From Streptomyces sp. NBC_00708 (GTDB lineage Bacteria; Actinomycetota; Actinomycetes; Streptomycetales; Streptomycetaceae), in assembly GCA_036226585.1 (NCBI GenBank), contig CP108997.1, positions 2,418,001-2,482,000 of the forward strand: a stretch of DNA of 64,000 nt, in the 5' to 3' direction. How positions within the stretch are numbered: position 1 is the first letter of the stretch; each line of letters starts with the position of its first letter. Below the pieces are notes generated by a model. The model saw only the letters and a list, made by a program, of their open reading frames with translations. It ran no database searches and was not told the origin of the DNA. The position numbers and the translations under genes were made by a program. Positions 60,317 to 64,000 of this stretch are shown piece by piece.

Positions 60317-61305
60317 GCGTCGGCCTCCCGGTCGAGTCGGTCCAGACCCCGGACGGTCGCCGTCAGAGCCTTCGGCACTTCCGCCCTGCGCGTCGCGGCG
60401 TAATGGATGCGCGGCTGGAGTTCGGTCCATCCGGACGCGCCGGTCCTTCGGCCGTGGACTTCCCTGAGCGCGTCCTCCAACGGTCTGCCGGGCACAACGT
60501 CCGGCAGCATCTCGCGCAACACCTCGCCCCGCCAGTCCTGGGGGAAGAGCGGCGTGCCGTCGTCCTCGACCTCCAGGTCGCCGATGGCCGTGTGGAAGAC
60601 GGCCGTCCACACGTCGGTGCACATCTGGGCGATCAAAAGGTCCCGGACCAGGCTCTCGACCGCCGTGCCCTGGCCATCGACGAGTTCGGTGACACCCTCG
60701 AAGTCGGTGTTCACGTGCACGGTGGGCACCTCGCCGGAGGTGTCGACGGTCCACGGCACGTCCGCGAAGGGTCGCAGCCACTCGGGCCCCTCCCGGAACC
60801 CGACCTCGGACACCTCCAACTCCCGCTCACGCAGCGGCGCGTCGGACTTCAGGTCGACGATCCAGTCCTTCTCCGAGGCGGCGATCATGCGACCGCGCAC
60901 TCCGTCGACCGTGGCGATCACGTGCACGGTCATCGAGGCACGGTCGAGGTGGTCAGCCCGCCAGAGGTCCAGGTGGCCGGCCCACTCGCGGCCCCCCTCG
61001 GCACGAGGTTCGAGACACACTGTGGTCCGCGTGTTGGTGGCGCCCTCGGTGAGCACGACCACTACGGACACGTCGGACCAGGGCCCGTCGGGGGCGGTCG
61101 CGCGTCCGGGCACGGCGGCCGTGAGCGTCAACCGGGCCTTCTCCCAGTCGTCGCGCTCGGCCAGGCCCAGGGCCACCACCTGCTCGACGGTGGAGAAGGT
61201 CTTCGTGTCGAGCCGTTCACGAGCCTCCCCGGGGCCCCGGAGTTCGACAGCGGTCACCCGGAGCGTCACGGTGCCCGGAAGCCGCTGGTACGGATAGCCC
61301 CTCAT
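60313..61305 (-). CDS. Unknown protein of the defence cluster
   Basis: 330 residues, no recognised domain. The N-terminal half looks beta-rich (TVTLRVTAVELRGP, ARLTLTAAVPG, VSVVVVLTEG) like a C2- or CBM-type sandwich; the C-terminal half is mixed with VNTDFEGVTELVDG and IAQMCTDVWTAVFHTAIGDLE, plus WRGEVLREMLPD. Its ATG overlaps the GHKL-ATPase stop (ATGA) and its stop overlaps the DUF6339-like start (GTGA), so all three are made as a set and probably form a complex. Confidence 0.72.
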   Translation of the reverse strand: MRGYPYQRLPGTVTLRVTAVELRGPGEARERLDTKTFSTVEQVVALGLAERDDWEKARLTLTAAVPGRATAPDGPWSDVSVVVVLTEGATNTRTTVCLEPRAEGGREWAGHLDLWRADHLDRASMTVHVIATVDGVRGRMIAASEKDWIVDLKSDAPLRERELEVSEVGFREGPEWLRPFADVPWTVDTSGEVPTVHVNTDFEGVTELVDGQGTAVESLVRDLLIAQMCTDVWTAVFHTAIGDLEVEDDGTPLFPQDWRGEVLREMLPDVVPGRPLEDALREVHGRRTGASGWTELQPRIHYAATRRAEVPKALTATVRGLDRLDREADA

Positions 61306-63407
61306 GCCTGGCCTCCCTTGTCGGTCCCGAGTTCGACGATCAGACCGGTGAACACGGCCCGCACGGGGTGCGTGGACACGTCGGTCGTCGCCCTGAAGGT
61401 CGCCTTGCGGGCACCCGGCGCGAAATGCAGAGCCCCGTCGACGATTTCGCAGTTGTGAACGCCGACGAGCTGGGACCATCCCAGTACGGGGCGCGGACCG
61501 GAGCGCACGTCCAGCTTCGCCACGGGACTCGGTCGCGAGGAGTCGGCTCCGGCGGGGATCTTCACCTCTCCGGTGACGCACCACGCGCCGTCGGCGTCGA
61601 CGAAGGCATCGAGTTCCTCCAACGTCGGGAGCGCCGTCGGGCCGGCGGGGCGGGGCGACCGTTTGCCGCCCAGTGTCAGCTTCTTCCGGAGCCGCTCGGC
61701 CCCGCCCGACCGTTTCGCCCTGGGTACGGCGACGAGTTCGCGCACCGCCTTGTTGGTGTCGGTGGTGAGTTTGGCGATGCGACGGTATGCGGATGGCGAG
61801 TACAGCATCCGCAGCTCCTCCGTCTGCCCCCACTTGTTGTGCTCGGGCGGCTCGGAGGTCCGGAGGAAGACCTCTGCCGCGTCGGCGCCGAGGGCGTCCT
61901 CGCCCGCGGCGTGTCCCGCGAGCAGTACCGCCTGGAAGGCGTTGGTCCCCACGGGGAGGTCCCTGACCTTGGCCGTCCTGACGGTCATGCGATTGCCGCG
62001 CATCATGACCACGTAGTTCGGCTTGTCGTCGTCGGCGTCGTCGGCCTCGGTCACCAGAACGACGGCCCGATGCTCCGTGCTCTCCCTCCGCCCCGCGAGG
62101 GCGGGCACGTTGAGCGAAACGGTCGCCTCGGCCACTTGGCCGGACTCCGTCAGACGTTCCACGGTCGTGCCGTCGAGGAAGGCCTGCAGCGCACGCGTGC
62201 GTGAGGGCTGCGTGGTCCGGGGATCCACCCGCTCCTCCTCGATGATCTCCGTACCGTTGCGGAGGGTTCGCACGGATGCCTCCAGCAGCGGCCGCCGTGT
62301 CCTGCCCACGGTCATGGCCGCCCAGAAGTTTCGGCCGAGGGCCTGGACGAGGCGTTTGTGCATGCGGTGCACGCTGTCGTCGTCCTCGACACCGTTGCTC
62401 TCGGCATCGGGGTCGACGAGACTCGCCACGTCGTGGGCGCCCACGATCAGAAACGATGTGCCGGGTTCGTCGCTCTCCCGTGCGAGGTGGAGCCTCTCGA
62501 CCTTGTCCTCCTCGGCCCACCACGAACGCGCCACGTCCGAACTGTCGGCATCCGGGTCGGGGCGGCCGAACCAGGCGGGGCCCGCCCAGGGGCGGCCGTC
62601 CACTTCGCGCCAGGGAAGATCGAGCCGGCCGATGAGACGTCGCTCGGTACGCCCCTCGTGCGGCTCGGAGAGGGTGGAATTGATCAGGACGAGGCCGAGA
62701 CGACTCGTCGCCCAGAGCGTCGCCTTCCCGAGGCCGTACGACCCGCCCGCACCGCTCACCGATTTGTGGCTGTCGAGCTGGCGGCGCACCACTGCGGCGA
62801 ACCTGCCGGTCTCGTAGTCGTCTCCGGTCAGGCCCGAGGCGTTGTAGTCGTCGACGCGCAGCAGGACCAGTCGGTCGCGCTCGTACATGTCGCGCAGCCC
62901 GGCCGCGATGACCCGCCCGACCTTCTGGTCCTGGGACGCCGCCGACTCGTAGTGCGGGAGGAGTTCGTCCCAGCGGATCTCCTCCCGGAAGCGGGCCAGG
63001 GCCTCGCCCGTCAACTCGTGCAGCGTGTACCGCACGCGGACCGGTTGGTTGAGATCGAGACGCTCGTCGAGGCTGTTCTGCGTCGCCTCGCGTGCGAGCA
63101 CCTCGACGTCGGCCTCGAAGGCGAAAGCTGCGGCATTGCCGAAGTCGCGACCGCCGTCGGCGTATCCGGGACGGTGGTACCAGGAGACGGGGAGCCCGGC
63201 CAGGGCGTCCGATGTGCGGGTGTGAATCGTGCCGAGGTCGGTACCGAGAGCTTCCGCGATCTTGGCGATGGTCTCCGTGCGAGGTGTCGCCCGCCCGGTG
63301 ATCCAGGCCGATACCGCAGCCCGCGTCATCCCGATGCGGTCGCCGAGGTCGGCCTGACTCATGCCCGACTGCTTCAGTTGTCGGGCCAGCCAGGGGCCGA
63401 AATCCAT
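61302..63407 (-). CDS. XRE helix-turn-helix fused to GHKL (MutL/MORC-like) ATPase
   Basis: About 701 residues. An HTH (~1-60, MSQADLGDRIGMTRAAVSAW) is fused to a GHKL ATPase module: N-box LAREATQNSLDERL, then VDDYNASGLTG in the place of the DxGxG motif and SYGLGKATLWATS for the lid. The long C-terminal part (~350-700) is of unknown fold and has VVMMRGNRMTV and RTSEPPEHNKWG. MutL/MORC-type GHKL proteins are known in predicted restriction systems beside C5-methyltransferases. ATG 63407 opens directly on the HTH; GTG 63428 is an alternative. Two direct repeats upstream suggest autoregulation. Confidence 0.82.
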   Translation of the reverse strand: MDFGPWLARQLKQSGMSQADLGDRIGMTRAAVSAWITGRATPRTETIAKIAEALGTDLGTIHTRTSDALAGLPVSWYHRPGYADGGRDFGNAAAFAFEADVEVLAREATQNSLDERLDLNQPVRVRYTLHELTGEALARFREEIRWDELLPHYESAASQDQKVGRVIAAGLRDMYERDRLVLLRVDDYNASGLTGDDYETGRFAAVVRRQLDSHKSVSGAGGSYGLGKATLWATSRLGLVLINSTLSEPHEGRTERRLIGRLDLPWREVDGRPWAGPAWFGRPDPDADSSDVARSWWAEEDKVERLHLARESDEPGTSFLIVGAHDVASLVDPDAESNGVEDDDSVHRMHKRLVQALGRNFWAAMTVGRTRRPLLEASVRTLRNGTEIIEEERVDPRTTQPSRTRALQAFLDGTTVERLTESGQVAEATVSLNVPALAGRRESTEHRAVVLVTEADDADDDKPNYVVMMRGNRMTVRTAKVRDLPVGTNAFQAVLLAGHAAGEDALGADAAEVFLRTSEPPEHNKWGQTEELRMLYSPSAYRRIAKLTTDTNKAVRELVAVPRAKRSGGAERLRKKLTLGGKRSPRPAGPTALPTLEELDAFVDADGAWCVTGEVKIPAGADSSRPSPVAKLDVRSGPRPVLGWSQLVGVHNCEIVDGALHFAPGARKATFRATTDVSTHPVRAVFTGLIVELGTDKGGQA

Positions 63408-63465
63408 GCCGCTGTCCAACGTCACCACTCCTCGGCTGCCACGACGACCATGGGGCCACCGTACC

Positions 63466-63507
63466 CGAAATTTGACGCCGATCGATAGGCGACAACGAAA
63501 TTTGACG
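63466..63507 (-). promoter_or_regulatory. Paired 12-bp direct repeats upstream of the HTH-ATPase gene
   Basis: CGAAATTTGACG occurs identically at 63466-63477 and 63496-63507, exactly 30 bp apart, on the same face of the helix. The site is 38-100 bp upstream of the HTH-ATPase start and AT-rich against the background, suitable as an operator for the HTH domain. Confidence 0.7.
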
Positions 63508-64000
63508 GCCTCGCGAGGCGGTCGGAACGTTCATCACTTCCCTGATTCAAATATGCCAATAGCTCCGCATTGAGCCGACATGTCCGGCACGTCATCGATC
63601 GCCCGCCACGCCCCGATTTCAGCCGGAGCGCCGCCCTTTCCGACCCGCTCGCATCGCACCAAAAGGCCCTTGTGGCGATCCCGACGGAACGTGTAGTGTC
63701 GTTTACGAAGAGCCCTGACCGGACTCGAAAAGGCACGCTCAATCAGGTGCTCAGTTTGCTGTGCCCGAACGCCAATATCACGTTCGAGACGCAGGTCGCA
63801 CAGGTTTGATCGGATCGGCCAAACCCCTTGCCCTCATCCGAGAAGAACGCTTTCATTCTCGTCATCCTTTCCGTCCGACCTCTCCACCGACAGCTTTCCG
63901 AAAAAGGGAACCCGTTCTGCCGAATTCGCCTGCCTCGACTCAGGTGTTTTCAGCCCTCCGCATGTGCGCCATCGGCATTTCAGGACATCGGCTTCACTCA
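63508..64000. other. AT-richer right margin without a supported gene
   Basis: About 490 bp. Base composition is noticeably less GC-rich than elsewhere and only short frames without ribosome sites occur (for example 63570-63809 from a TTG). It may be the upstream region of a gene beyond the window or foreign DNA flanking the defence cluster. Confidence 0.5.

Noticed and set aside
60313..63537. Single 1074-codon minus-strand frame across two defence genes
   Set aside because: Only its 3' part is the real unknown protein starting at ATG 61305; the upstream part is out of frame with the HTH-GHKL motifs.
63570..63809. 79-codon plus-strand frame
   Set aside because: TTG start, no ribosome site, no domain, and located in an AT-richer non-coding margin.

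Overview
The window is very GC-rich, uses GTG/TTG starts freely, has many start/stop overlaps and several leaderless genes, and carries cellobiose, chitin, ectoine and sortase genes. Together these indicate a Streptomyces chromosome. From memory, the order cellobiose cluster, PAS-GGDEF-EAL protein, amino-acid/ectoine-type ABC transporter and chitin LPMO resembles the S. coelicolor core chromosome; this was not checked.

Left part (1-31 kb). A cellobiose regulon (cebR, bglC, cebG, cebF, cebE) has three CebR boxes. It is followed by an aspartate/alanine exchanger with its aspartate 4-decarboxylase, a GntR regulator, and a leuA-type gene with a leucine-rich leader peptide and possible attenuator. 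Next come a CBM2-GH18 chitinase, a two-component system, a spermidine-synthase-like protein, an XRE-TPR regulator and its divergent partner, a histidine phosphatase and a PAP2-type membrane phosphatase. A tightly overlapping three-gene operon (21.95-26.1 kb) encodes a Cas4/AddB-like PD-(D/E)XK nuclease with four candidate Fe-S cysteines, a middle protein with a likely helicase barrel, and an SF1B helicase core. It looks like a Dna2-type helicase-nuclease split over three polypeptides. A small helical protein and a degenerate prim-pol-like protein follow, the latter ending inside the first of three identical tRNA-Lys(CTT) genes. Then come an M6 protease and a CdgA-like c-di-GMP enzyme.

Middle part (31-56 kb). 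This holds a luciferase-like oxidoreductase, an EutA-like protein divergent from ehuBCDA with an IclR regulator, an MFS exporter with an operator-bearing leaderless promoter, an AA10 LPMO preceded by chitinase-type direct repeats, an SPFH protein paired with an NlpC/P60-peptidoglycan-binding protein, a class F sortase with a candidate partner, an LAxTG surface protein, a ROK regulator divergent from a Gfo/Idh/MocA oxidoreductase across a perfect palindrome, a FAH-family hydrolase, a second YidC, an SSS symporter, a 48-bp minisatellite, a SEC-C protein and a GNAT enzyme.

Right end (56.7-63.5 kb). This is a probable defence island. On the plus strand are a Vsr-type endonuclease, a C5-methyltransferase homologue that lacks the catalytic cysteine, and an intact leaderless C5-methyltransferase. 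Convergent to them is a translationally coupled trio: a DUF6339-like protein, an unknown protein, and an XRE-HTH fused to a GHKL (MutL/MORC-like) ATPase. Two 12-bp direct repeats lie upstream of the HTH-ATPase gene and may be its operator. No dedicated restriction nuclease other than Vsr is visible; further genes may lie beyond the right edge.
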